The notes: generated from the sequence alone by a model not told the origin. A DNA stretch of 64,000 nt from Anolis sagrei (GCF_037176765.1 NC_090025.1:71587545-71651544), one strand, 5' to 3'. Shown: positions 45,300 to 54,782, numbered from the stretch's first letter. Made by a program: numbers and translations.

Positions 45300-45350
45300 C
45301 TTTATTGTATCCCGCCCCCTCTCCCCAAAGGAACTATACCATCTGCACAA
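45250..45350 (-). repeat. (AAT)n and L2-type tail
   Basis: A 50-bp AAT run followed by CTTTATTGTATCCCGCCCCC and CTCCCCAAAGGAAC; minus-strand LINE tail. Confidence 0.6.
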
Positions 45351-46841
45351 TACCCCTGATGCATGAAAATGTTGTGCAAGGAGGTGGGGAAGAGGAGGGA
45401 TTTCTTGAAAAACTATAAATTTCAGGATTCCAAAGGATGCAGTTAAAATGGGATCATAATGCTGTATCTTTGTAATGTGAAAAGACTTAAATAGGTGGGA
45501 TAATGGACCTGTCTGTATTTTTGGACTTTCTTTGTTTTGTTGCTGTGGAGAATGTCATGATGAGCATAGGCAAAAATATGTCACTATACCACTTGTAGCA
45601 TTGGCAAAAGCAAATTTATACAGAGGAAAATGGACAGTGTAGTAGTGTGGATTGGGGAACTTCCTGAAGTACAGATGGTAAGACGCCTGAGGTAAAAATG
45701 GGGTGGGTAGTTAGAAAACAGGAGGCCACAGATTCCTCTGAGGATATTATGTACAAATTCAGGCTGTATTAAGTATGCTTCAGCTGCTACTCCACAAAGC
45801 AGATCTGCAACTATCCAAGTTGTTGATGTAAGGTTCCTTACATCAGAATCAATGGGGACACCACTAATTCTCTGGCCAGGAAGGCTGCCTGCTTCAGTTG
45901 CTAGATGAATATATTATTCTTTATTTTGGCTCTGATAAATAAATATTATTAATCTGTTTTAAACGGATTGTATCCTTAAGTCAGAGTGTACATAGTATGC
46001 ACTTCAAAAGATCACACTTCTGTGGTCAGTTCTTAGCCGAGAAAACTCTAAACTGAGACAAGATGGATTATGCAATTGGTGCAAACAGCTGGAGTGTATT
46101 TGCACATGTTCATTATTTCACACCATTCTTTAACTAGTCATGGATGCTCAAGCTTTAGCACCCAATTATTGTCAATGGGCTGTAGAATTAACTATCATAA
46201 GTCAATGTTATGGGATCATGGTAGTTTTACTAAGTTTTTAGTTTTCCATGCCAAAATGTGCTGGTGCCCTCACCAAACTACAAATACCAGGGGCCCATAA
46301 TACTGCTACTCTTTGGCTTTCACTATCAGAGGACCTGCAAGAGATGTGAATGTTCATTAACAGGATTTCAGGATTTGTGATGAAAAGCACAAGTTCTTAT
46401 GAGTTTCCCTTTTGATAAAATGTTAAAGATTTATATGATCTGAAGAGAAAGCATTTTAAGAAATTGAAAGGATATTCAAAAATATTCAAAAATTGTGATA
46501 AAAATAATGTTTCTTGAGTGTCAGCAAACTTTGATGAGGCAAATCGTAACCACAGTAGAATTTTTGCTCTTCAGCACCTCTTCTGGAAACATTTGCACAC
46601 AATTTTCATTTTCAGTGCAAAAAAAGTCTGTACAGATAATGCTGTTTCCTGTACAGAAGTGGCCTACATTCTATGTAGAATTGAAAGGATTTGGGGCAGG
46701 AATATGGAATTTTTTACACAGAGGATGATATCTATTTGCATAAATGTTATCTTCTGCTGAAAACATGCTCTTTCATATGCATGAAGGCTGTTTTCTGTGC
46801 AAGAAGATCACTTGCAGATTTTGTACAGAATAAGCCTCAAG
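45351..46841. other. Unassigned intergenic DNA
   Basis: No gene is seen. Near 46255-46320 'caccaaactacaaataccaggggcc' hints at a short DNA element. Two overlapping frames at 46495-46760 have no domain. Confidence 0.4.
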
Positions 46842-47345
46842 GTTAATAATAATAAACTTTATTTATATCCCACCACCATCTCCCCAATGGGGACTCGGAG
46901 CGACTTATATGGGGCCAAGCCCAGACAACATATTACAGCAAAATAAAACCAAAACATAAACAACAAGCAAAATAATCAAAATTACATAAAAAAACAAAAA
47001 AAACATGAATACAGTAACAAAATAACATTACAAATAAACACAATTGCAGTAACAGTGAGCGGGCCACATGTACAGGATAAAATGTTTAAAAAAACTCTAA
47101 TGAGATAAAAATAGGAGCAAGTTATCTGCAGGGAGCTCATAGAGACACACAAGGTTGTAAAACTAAACTACATTTGGGGAGTGTATACTCCAGTGACAGA
47201 AGCATTGAGGGGAGCAATAGTGTCATGTTGTGCACCTACTCGCCAAAGGCTCAGCGGAAGAGCCAGGTTTTAAGGTTCTTTTTAAACGTTTCTAGTGTAG
47301 GGGCTTTCCTAATCTCTCCAGGTAATGAGTTCCAGAGTTGGGGAA
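46842..47345 (-). mobile_element. L2-type LINE tail and 3' region
   Basis: The tail at 46842-46910 has AATAATAATAAACTTTATTT and CCCCAATGGGGACTCGGAGC. 47255-47345 has 'gaagagccaggttttaaggttc' and 'gtttctagtg...aatctctccaggtaatgagttccagag', which is the reverse complement of the L2 stretch encoding the LWN.LP...S..SFK..LK end. The coding part is degenerate. Confidence 0.6.
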
Positions 47346-47415
47346 AGAAACTTTTTAAAATTATTTGTTGCTTCTTTTCTGAAGGGAATTGGCAAAGAAT
47401 TACAATATTAATTTG

Positions 47416-47945
47416 TAAATTTATTTATTTATTATTTATTTACAGTATTTATATTCCGTCCTTCTCACCCCACAGGGGACTCAGGGCAGATTACAATGTA
47501 CATATGCATGACAAACATTCAATGCCATAGACAACCATATGCATGGCAAACATTCAATGCCATAGACACATATATAGACAGAGACTCTGAGGATATTTAA
47601 CAATCCAGCTTTTTCATGAGGATATTCTGGCCTTCATGAGGCCACCAGGGGAGCTGTTGCTTCACCGTCCATTTGTGACACTGATGAAGTACTTCCTCAT
47701 TCTTTGCATACTTGCTGGAGATGTTTATGGCCTCATAAATTAGTTAAATTAGCCTCCCCACATAAGTGGCACCTTAATTTCTTACTTGATAGATGCAACT
47801 GTCTTTCGGGTTGCAAAGGTTGACAACAAGCTACACAAATTGGTCAAAAGCTCACTTCGATCTGGGCTGGCTTTGAACTCATGACTCTTCGGTCAGTAGT
47901 GATCTTAATACAGCTGACTTGCAGCTGCATTAGTACCGGTGCTAA
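47416..47945 (-). mobile_element. Long SINE-like element, tRNA-like head and L2-like tail, copy 2
   Basis: Same order as 33973-34456: an L2-type tail with (ATTT)n at the left, a middle with 'ggggagctgttgcttc' and 'gcctcataaattag', and a tRNA-like head with 'tggctttgaactcatgactcttcggtcag' at the right. The head gives a B-box-like GAGTTCAAAGCC on the minus strand. Confidence 0.65.
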
Positions 47946-48818
47946 TGATAATATTGTACTTTAGCGACAGCCAGGGACAAACCCCAAATCCAACACCATA
48001 ACCTACCACGATGAAGCATACTGTACAACACCCTGATCTGTGTGAAATAAGTTTCAAGACCCCCATGGATACTTGAAACCATGGATAATAGTGAACTCAA
48101 TACTTAGATTTCACTTGAGCTGGAAGCATACCATAGTTTTGCACTGGAGGACCTAGAGAGGCCCACAAACACTTTTGGTGAGGAATATTTTTGGGAGCAT
48201 GGTTATGTAAAACCATGGATATCCAATTTGCAGATAAGGAAAATTGTACTATATTTCATTGGGGAAGTCTATAGTTCAGAAACAAAACAAAGGTTTTGTT
48301 TCCCTATCTACTGATAGTTTCCCATGTGCCAGCAAGGTTTACTGGATCACTGTGATCAAATAATAACAACTATTTTCTCTCCCCTTCTGTATTAGATTGT
48401 TGGAAAAATGTGCTTGAGGGGGAGAAATATCAGGAGTGAATCTATGTATGAAAAGACTTGTGGGATTACTTCTGTCATTGATCACCAATTGTTAGACTAA
48501 CCATATCTTGTTCCTCAATTCTTGCCATATCTTCCCCCATCCCTGTTTCTGCCACTTTGGCTTTTTTTTTTTAATCTTGGCTCCATTTGGTAGACATCAG
48601 ATACAGTAAAAATAAAGTACAATCTAATGGTCAAAAACACATGCTATACATTCAGAATATCTGAAATTCAATTCATAGGCTTTCTAGGTTGGGCTGAAGA
48701 AATCTGGCACTGTAGAACAACATTGGTTGGTATGCATGTGATCTAGAACTCACGGATGATCATCTGTAGAGCCACACAATTCCACCCCAAAAGAAAACAT
48801 GAAAAGATGAGGAATCCT
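47946..48818. other. Unassigned intergenic DNA
   Basis: No gene or bounded repeat. A T run lies near 48562-48571. Confidence 0.4.
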
Positions 48819-49340
48819 TTCACACTATGCATTTATAGCACAAGACTTCCACTTTAATTGCCATGGTTCAATCCTATGTAATCTTGGGATTTACAGCTTG
48901 CGGAGTGGCATTGGGAATTTTCAGGCAGAGAGCTCTAATGCCATATCCAACTGCAAAACTCAGGATTCCACTGGATGAAGCTATGGAAAATTACCAGAGC
49001 ACAACAACAGAGAGGAAGCAAACAAGGACATCTAATCACCTCTCAACAAAAGTTTGCTCTAGGAACTGTCAGACCATTATATGCTAATCAAGGTGGTCAG
49101 TTGAAACATTCACACCTAGCTCCAGCAGACAAGAGTCCTTTGTCTCTCCCTGGTTATTCCACAGATATATAAACCCTTTTTCCTAGTTCCAACAGACCTC
49201 ACTACCTCTGAGGATGCTTACCATAGATGCAGGCGAAACGTCAGGAGAGAATGCCTCTAGAGCATGGCCGTATAGCCCGAAAAAACTACAACAACCCACG
49301 AAGCTATGGAAGTTAGCAAAGTCATACAACCAAGGATCTA
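48819..49340. mobile_element. hAT-type MITE interrupted by a retroposon
   Basis: The left part has 'cctttcacactatgcatttatagcac', 'cactttaattgccatggttcaatcc' and 'gggatttacagc', then 'caggattccactgg'. The right part continues after the retroposon at 49312. This is a common lizard short DNA element. A related piece begins at 49388. Confidence 0.55.
48989..49299 (+). mobile_element. Penelope-like retroposon, copy B, with 12-bp duplications
   Basis: GAAGCTATGGAA is duplicated exactly at 48977-48988 and 49300-49311 around a 311-bp unit. Inside is a TATA-like TATATAAA at 49166-49173, then 'ttccaacagacctcactacc', CTGAGGA at 49208-49214, a short hairpin (GCTTAC 49216-49221, GCAGGC 49229-49234) and GAAAC at 49235-49239. 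It ends 'acaacaaccca'. The layout (promoter-like box followed by a hammerhead-like core) recalls terminal units of Penelope-like elements. That assignment is an inference. Confidence 0.75.
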
Positions 49341-49387
49341 TATCATGTCTATAATGAATTAGACCCAAGGTCTATGAAATCAAGGAG

Positions 49388-49510
49388 GCCTTTCACACTA
49401 TATAATTATAGCACTATGATTCCACTTTAACTGCAAAGCCTGCATCCTATGGATTTTATGGAGTCCTGGTCTTCACATAGATGGGTGGGTTTTGTAGTTT
49501 GGTAGGATGA
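49388..49510. mobile_element. Partial short hAT-type MITE
   Basis: 'gcctttcacactatataattatagcactatgattccactttaactgc' in sequence matches the left arm of 48819-49340; the right arm is missing. Confidence 0.5.
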
Positions 49511-49605
49511 TGTTCCTTATGTCTACCAAGAGGGAATGTTGAGTCTTTTCTTTTGAGGTAGTATTGTGTTGTCCTTCAGATATTATTGAACTTTTGTGAG
49601 AGCCA

Positions 49606-49743
49606 GGCCCCTTCCACACAGCTATATACAACCTACATTGAAGTGGATTATATGGCAGTGTGGACTCAGATAATCCAGTACAAAGCAGATAATATGGATT
49701 ATCTTCCTTGATATTCTGGGTGATGTGGCTGTGTAGAAGGGCC
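49606..49743. mobile_element. Short hAT-type MITE with GGCCCCTTCC ends
   Basis: Ends GGCCCCTTCCACACAGCTAT and inverted GTGGCTGTGTAGAAGGGCC. The interior 'ggcagtgtggactcagataatcc' is typical. It is one of the best-preserved members here. Confidence 0.82.
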
Positions 49744-50159
49744 TTCAATTCAACATCCTATCATGAGCAACTGCAAAATAGGCCATCCAACAACATCTTG
49801 GAGTGCCACAGGTGATTACATCTGTAATATTTATCCTATATGGTGCCAACAGGATACCAGTGGTGAGAATTCCATATTAATCTACTGCAGTACATTACAA
49901 AGGATTGAGCATTTGGAATTCTTAGCTTATGTTGAAAAGACCCCCTTGGCCCTCCATGTGTCACAAAACTTCTTCCTTCTTTTTATCCAATCAATAGCAA
50001 GCTACAGAGCTATATCTTCTTCACCTTCTGTCTGGAAACTGTTGAGTGATTCCATAAAAATAAAATGCCTCTTAAAGTAGGGCAAAGGATAGTGGATGAA
50101 GGATGGAACACAACAGGGGCAATTTGTTTTGGCTTTCATCCCTGATCAAGATAAAATCA
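49744..50159. other. Unassigned intergenic DNA
   Basis: No gene or named repeat. Confidence 0.4.
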
Positions 50160-50505
50160 TTTTTTTTAAAAAAACATACATAGGTGGCAGACACTAAAGG
50201 CATGGCTAGATAAAAGTAAATTATTATCTAAGAGAAATTGGGAAAGGCAGAGAAGAGTTGCTTCTGGTTCTCTGTGCTCATGGGAACCTCAAACTACTGG
50301 GGAGGTAGAAATTGCTAGGAGAGAAATCCGAGATGCTCCGAATTACCTCTCTACATCACAACTGTTTCTGGTGATCAGGAATATTTGAATCAAATAGTCC
50401 TTCCATCCTTTCACAACTATAGCATAGATATGTTTGTAATTTTCTCAAAAATAAATTAAAATAAAACCACTACTTTTAGAGAAAAAAATATCCACTGGGG
50501 TAGTA
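50160..50505. repeat. Local tandem duplication, unit 1
   Basis: Blocks shared in order with 50548-51557: 'ctaaaggcatggctagataaaagtaaa', 'agagaagagtt', 'ctactggggaggtag', 'tctggtgatcaggaatatttgaatc', 'gggtagtagg'. This unit has no insertion. Confidence 0.7.
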
Positions 50506-50612
50506 GGGAGAGAAACCTAATGAGATTCCCCATTCCCTGGTACCATTTAAAAAAAAAATAGGTAGCAATCCTATACTAAAGACATAGCTAGAGAAAAGTA
50601 AACCATGTAAGA

Positions 50613-51276
50613 CAGTGGTACCCAACCTGTGGTCCGTAGACCACCAGTGGGCTGCAAGAATTAAAATGTGGTTCACAGCCTCACCATTACTGCACTGTTG
50701 CAATGAGAGCGACTGGTCTCGTGAAAACCTCTTATCAAATATTAGCTGTTCTCTGCCATGTTTTGCTGTGGCCCAGTCTGTGTATATGTGTTTTGTGTGT
50801 GTATATATGTTTATATGTGTGTGTGTGTATTTGTGTAAATGTGTATATATATGGTTTAGCGCATGCATGGTAATGTATTTTTAAATTTTTGGCTTTTAAA
50901 GTCTCTTCTGCTGTGTTTTTCAGTGTTTTAATGAGTGGTGGTCACTCGTTGGCCTAATAGGTGTATTGTGTCCAAATTTGGTGTCAATTTGCCCAGTGGT
51001 TTTTGAGTTATGTTAATCCCACAAACAAACAAACATTACATTTTTATTTATATATATGGTTTTCTGTGTGTGAGCAGATGGCAACTACTGTATAGCATAT
51101 GTTCTCTATCAGAAACCAGAGCTGATGTGGTCTATCCAATGCAATTTTCTGAATCAGCACGCCAAATTACGAAACCAAATCTAAAGCTGACCAAAAACTA
51201 ATTTGTAATCCTTTTGGCACTAATGTTGGAGAGTGGCCCCTGGTCAAAATGGTCCCTGGTCAAAAAAAGTTGGGAT
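50613..51276. mobile_element. hAT element, CAGTGGTTCCCAA family, copy 2
   Basis: Left end CAGTGGTACCCAACCTGTGG. The right part 'atggttttctgtgtgtgagcagatggcaac' through 'ctggtcaaaaaaagttggga' follows copy 1 (8484-8934) closely. The last bases of the right end are worn. A Helitron at 50742-51055 splits it. Confidence 0.8.
50742..51055 (-). mobile_element. Short Helitron, complete, nested in hAT
   Basis: On the minus strand it starts with ATATATAAATAAAAATG and ends ...GACTGGGCCACAGCAAAA, CATGGCAGAGAACAGCTAA, next to T. GCCACA and CATGGC pair with one mismatch, a 3' hairpin about a dozen bases before CTAA. There is no target duplication, as expected for Helitrons. All main blocks match the split copy at 22278-23697. 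Confidence 0.82.
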
Positions 51277-51476
51277 GGAACAGAAAAGAGGGAAGAGAAG
51301 AGTTTATTTCTGATTGACTGCATTCATGGCAATATCAGGCTACTGGGGAGGCAGATATGGCTAGGACAGGAAATCCAAGAGAATGCTGTGAATTACCTTT
51401 GTGTATTACTCCCCAGTGGTCAGGAATATTTGAATCCGTCAGTCAGTACATGCCTTCCCAATGAGAACTGTATTAG

Positions 51477-51518
<42 letters not shown>

Positions 51519-51557
51519 GCATGACTTTAAAAAATCTATTTCTGAGAGGGTAGCAGG

Positions 51558-51659
51558 CCCCCCTCCCTTCCAAAAAAAAACAACAACAACAAACACCCAA
51601 ACTCAGCTTTTTCCTCTGGAGAAAGAGACTCACTCTCTCTCTTTCTCCCTCTGTCTCTG
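51558..51659. other. Low-complexity linker
   Basis: C-rich, A-rich and CT-rich short runs; nothing else seen. Confidence 0.5.
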
Positions 51660-51792
51660 GCCCCTTTCACACAACTGTATAAAATCCACACTGAATGGGA
51701 TAGATGGCAATGTGGACTCAGATAACCCAGTTCAAATCAGATATTGTGGATTAACTGGTTTGATATTCTGGATTATTTGGCTGTGTGGAAAG
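51660..51792. mobile_element. Short hAT-type MITE at the edge of the pyrimidine tract
   Basis: Ends GCCCCTTTCACACAACTGTA and inverted GGCTGTGTGGAAAGGC. The interior 'ggcaatgtggactcagataaccc' follows the family at 49606. The flanks are CT-rich on both sides, so it appears to have inserted in the pyrimidine tract. Confidence 0.8.
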
Positions 51793-52345
51793 GCTTTCCC
51801 TCTCTCCTCTCTCTCCTTCTCTCTCTTCCTGTCTCTCCCCTCTCCCTCTCCTTCTCCCTCTCCCTTTCTCTCACTCCCTCTCTCCTCTATCCCTTCCTCT
51901 CTCATCCCCTCTCTCCCTCTCTCCTTCTCTCTCTCTCTTCCTCCCTCCCTCCCTCCCTCTCCCCTCTCTCTTCTTCCTCTCCTTCTCCCTCTCCCTCTCT
52001 TTCTCTGTCCCTCCCCCTCTTTCCCTTATCTCCCTCTCTCTCTTTTTCTCTTTTCTCTCCCTCTCCCTCTTCTCTCTCTCTCCCCCACCTTCTCTCCTCC
52101 TCCTATCTTTCTCTGGCTCCTTCTCCCTCTCTCCTTCTCTCCCTCCCTCTCCTTCTCTCCCTCACTCTCCTTCTCTCCCTCCCTCTCGCTCCTTCTATCT
52201 CTCCCCCTCTCTATCCTTCTCTCTCTTTCTCTCCCCTCTCTCCTCCTCCCTCTCCTTCTCTCTCTCCCTCTCTCCTCTGTCCCTCCCTCTCCTCCCCTAT
52301 CGCTTCTTCTCTCTCTCCTTCTTCTCCCGCCCCCCTTCTCCTCCA
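51793..52345. repeat. Polypyrimidine (CT-rich) tract
   Basis: About 550 bp of nearly pure C and T on the + strand, built from variable CTCTCC, CTTCTC and CCCTCT units with very few purines. The long + frame through here and its opposite-strand counterpart are products of this bias, not genes. It ends about 1 kb upstream of the SGCZ start codon. Confidence 0.95.
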
Positions 52346-53323
52346 TTGGAATGCGAGCCCAGGAACGCTCCTCAGGAACAGCAGGGGAAGGAAAAAAGGA
52401 AGCTTTAGGACCCGGGAGTCTGTCTCCCTCTCCCTCTCTCTGCTGTGTGTGGAGAGAGGGGGTGCGCTTGTGTTGGTCAGGAAAGGAAATGTTGCCTCTT
52501 TTTCTCCCCCCTCTTCTTCTTTCTGGTGACAGATGAGAGAAATCCCCTCCGTGCTGGCCGTGAGAGAGAGAGAGAAAGAGAGAAGTGAAGTCAGTCACCT
52601 GGCGGTGAAGGACAGTAAAAACAGGACCGGGAAGGCGGCGGCGGAGGAGGAGGAGGATTGGAAGGGGGGAGAGAGAGGAGAGGGGGGAAAAGCTCTTCTC
52701 CCTCCACTCTCTGCAAGGGATAGAGACACCCCGACTCCTTTGGTGAATCTCCGTTGTAGGGAGCGAGAGAGAGGAAAGGATCCTTGTGTGGTTCTCCTTC
52801 CCTTGCTCCCTTCCTGGGTCTTTTCCATCCAAGGCTGAAGCCGGCGGCTCAGGCGTCGGAGGGTTGAGAGGCGGCTCTCCTCCCCAATCGGAGCCATGAA
52901 GGCGTCCGCCTCGAACCGGGGACGCTCCTTCTTCGCCTCTCCCGGTTTTGCTGCATTGGTGCCGTCCGAGGGGAGAAGGAGAACCGACAACAACGCCGCC
53001 GGGTGGCTTCCCTCTCGGATGGGGCTGGTGCCTTGCTTCTAAAAGCCGCGCTTGGCTTCCTTTGCTTTGGGTGGGAATCACCTGTCGCTGGGAATCGAGG
53101 GGGAAAAATAGGAAGGACCGACAGGTTGGGATCCCGCCCCGGAGCATGACATTCCCCGGGAGGACGAGGCTGAGTTAGTCCCAGCCTAGGATTGCTCTCT
53201 ATGTGTCATTGGCGAGCGGAGGGGAAATTGGCACAACTTCGACGCCGGGAGGGAGCTCCTCTTTGCTGCTCCTGCTTCTTCCTCGCCTTCTTCGGGGCTT
53301 CCCATTGCCTCCCTTTCCCACCG
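52346..53323 (+). promoter_or_regulatory. SGCZ: Presumed SGCZ promoter and 5' leader (CpG-rich)
   Basis: This is the only CpG-rich kilobase in the window. Dense CG occurs at 52630-52660 (GGCGGCGGCGG), at 52840-52930 and at 53120-53330. There is a GC-box-like CCGCCCC at 53134-53140. No TATA box is evident, so a dispersed CpG-island promoter is likely. The transcription start cannot be fixed from sequence. The leader contains a 48-codon upstream ORF (52896-53042) and an in-frame upstream ATG at 53192. Function is inferred from position before the exon. Confidence 0.65.
52896..53042 (+). CDS. Upstream ORF of 48 codons in the presumed leader
   Basis: ATG at 52896 in the context GAGCCATGA (G at -3) opens a frame beginning MKASASNRGRSF and ending GLVPCF before TAA at 53040-53042. 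It lies 281 bp before the SGCZ start and does not overlap it. It is too short to have been found by length alone. No homology is recognised. Whether it is in the transcript depends on the start site, so this is a candidate translational regulator, not an established gene. Confidence 0.3.
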   Translation: MKASASNRGRSFFASPGFAALVPSEGRRRTDNNAAGWLPSRMGLVPCF

Positions 53324-53362
53324 ATGGACAGATCGGCCAACCTGGACATTGAGGAGCTCAAG
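53324..53362 (+). CDS. SGCZ: SGCZ (zeta-sarcoglycan) coding exon 1
   Basis: Thirteen codons read MDRSANLDIEELK, followed directly by a GTACAG splice donor (AAG before GT). As I recall it, the longer human SGCZ isoform begins MDRSTNLDIEELK and then MTREQYILATQQ, so this matches 12 of 13 residues and ends in phase 0 at the same residue. SGCZ is a single-pass membrane glycoprotein of the sarcoglycan group, which supports the dystrophin complex at the muscle membrane. These residues form the start of its cytoplasmic N-terminus; the membrane segment is in later exons, not in this window. G at +4 supports the start, while -3 is C. The CpG-rich region just upstream fits a first exon. An in-frame ATG 44 codons upstream could extend the protein. 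Confidence 0.87.
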
Positions 53363-53519
53363 GTACAGCTGGGTTTATGAGTCTATGAGACAATATGTCT
53401 ATGTATATAGGACAACAATGGTGATAAGGATCAGGATCGTCTTGGTATTGGTCACCCTCTCTTTCTGTCTTCTTTGGAGTTGCACCCTGTTCCCACCCAG
53501 TTCCCACCCAGTTCCCACC

Positions 53520-53630
53520 CGGTTTGGGCCAGGAGGAAAAGAAGAAGAGGAGGGAAAAGGAGGAGGGAATGAGAGAGAAGGAGAAGGAGGGGGTAAAGGG
53601 GGAGGAGAAGGAGGAGAGAGCTGGAGATGA
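53520..53630. repeat. Purine-rich (GA) tract
   Basis: About 100 bp of nearly pure A and G on the + strand just inside intron 1. It mirrors the CT tract upstream of exon 1 in composition but on the other strand. The short triple 'gttcccaccca' repeat lies just before it at 53487-53519. Confidence 0.85.
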
Positions 53631-54103
53631 GCTCTCGCACCAACTCTGCTCTCTCTCTTTCTCTATAAGGCTGGGATTGTCTTGCAATAAAGAGAGATCA
53701 GGCTGATTTCCGGGGTCAGCAGCGTCGACTTCAGCACCTCGGACAGCGCCCGCCGCGCCTGCCAATCACACCCCCCTCGCTTTTGTATCTGCCGCTGGTG
53801 GTCGGCTTTGCTGCTTTTCTTTCCTTTCCCCTTTTCTCTTCTCCGACAGAACTTCCCTCCAAGGACTCTCTCACACCCTCCCCTCCCGCTTTGAATCGGT
53901 TTCTGTGCCTCAAAACCATCAGATTTCCTCTCCAATTAGTTAATACCAAGGGGGTGGGTAAGAGAGGGGATGCAGGGGATAGAGAAGGATGCTCTTCCCA
54001 ATTCTTGCTCTCTGTTTCCATCAAAATGGGATCAATGCGTTGCTGTGAGTTTTCAGGGCTGTTGGGAAGGTATTCCTATTTCTTTTTTCTCTCTTATTTT
54101 GGA
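53631..54103. other. Intron 1, GC-moderate unassigned DNA
   Basis: Moderately CpG-containing sequence, probably the downstream shoulder of the CpG region. Overlapping frames on both strands carry no recognisable domain. Confidence 0.4.
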
Positions 54104-54414
54104 TTTTATTTTATTTAAGTGTTTATTGCATACACTGCAATACTTTCTATCTATTAATGTTCCATAATCATTTATCTGACATATATTTCCTTTAAGGGGT
54201 CACAGTCTACTATCTAAATAATACATATAAAAATATCATAGGCTCTTACTTTACATCCTCTTCCTCCTTGTCTACAATCTTAATAGGATCCTCTATATAC
54301 ATTTTGAGTTAAATTTTACATTAAGATGTTGAATCATTGGTTGCCATTCATTAACAAAGTTATCTAATAGTTCTCCTCTTAATAATATAGTTATTTTGTC
54401 CATTATCAGCATAT

Positions 54415-54415
<1 letters not shown>
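54104..54415 (-). mobile_element. Possible L1-type LINE fragment
   Basis: An AT-rich stretch with 'ttggttgccattcattaacaaagtt', 'ctcctcttaataatatag' and 'ttttgtccattatcagcatat' looks like the reverse complement of an L1 3' part. No open frame remains, so this is tentative. Confidence 0.35.
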
Positions 54416-54459
<44 letters not shown>

Positions 54460-54524
54460 GCTGATAATGGACAAAATAACACACACACATATATATATAT
54501 ATATACACACACACATACACCCCC

Positions 54525-54560
<36 letters not shown>

Positions 54561-54641
54561 ACTATATTATATATGTGTGTGTGTGTGATATCATTATCAG
54601 CATATCACACACATACACATACACACACACACACATATAAT

Positions 54642-54684
<43 letters not shown>

Positions 54685-54740
54685 GTGTGTGTGTGTGTGA
54701 TATGCTGATAATGGACAAAATAACTATATTTTATATATAA

Positions 54741-54782
<42 letters not shown>

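Larger units (their letters stand above)
50548..51557. repeat. Local tandem duplication, unit 2 (with insertions)
   Basis: The same blocks as unit 1 are split by a hAT element at 50613-51276. Right of it the unit resumes with 'agaagagtttatttctg', 'ctactggggaggcag' and 'gtggtcaggaatatttgaatc', then a private (AAT)n at 51479-51519. Confidence 0.7.

Noticed and set aside
51214-52536. 440-codon + strand frame and overlapping 261- and 207-codon frames
   Set aside because: They run through the CT-rich tract and are almost only Ser, Leu, Pro and Phe. All three frames and the opposite strand are open there because stop codons are rare in such sequence.
52026-53147. 373-codon minus-strand frame
   Set aside because: It is the Arg/Glu/Gly-rich reverse of the pyrimidine tract joined to GC-rich leader sequence. 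No domain and no conserved block.
53358-54118. Frames of 90-135 codons just after SGCZ exon 1
   Set aside because: They lie in intron sequence with purine and CpG bias and run on both strands; none continues the SGCZ protein.
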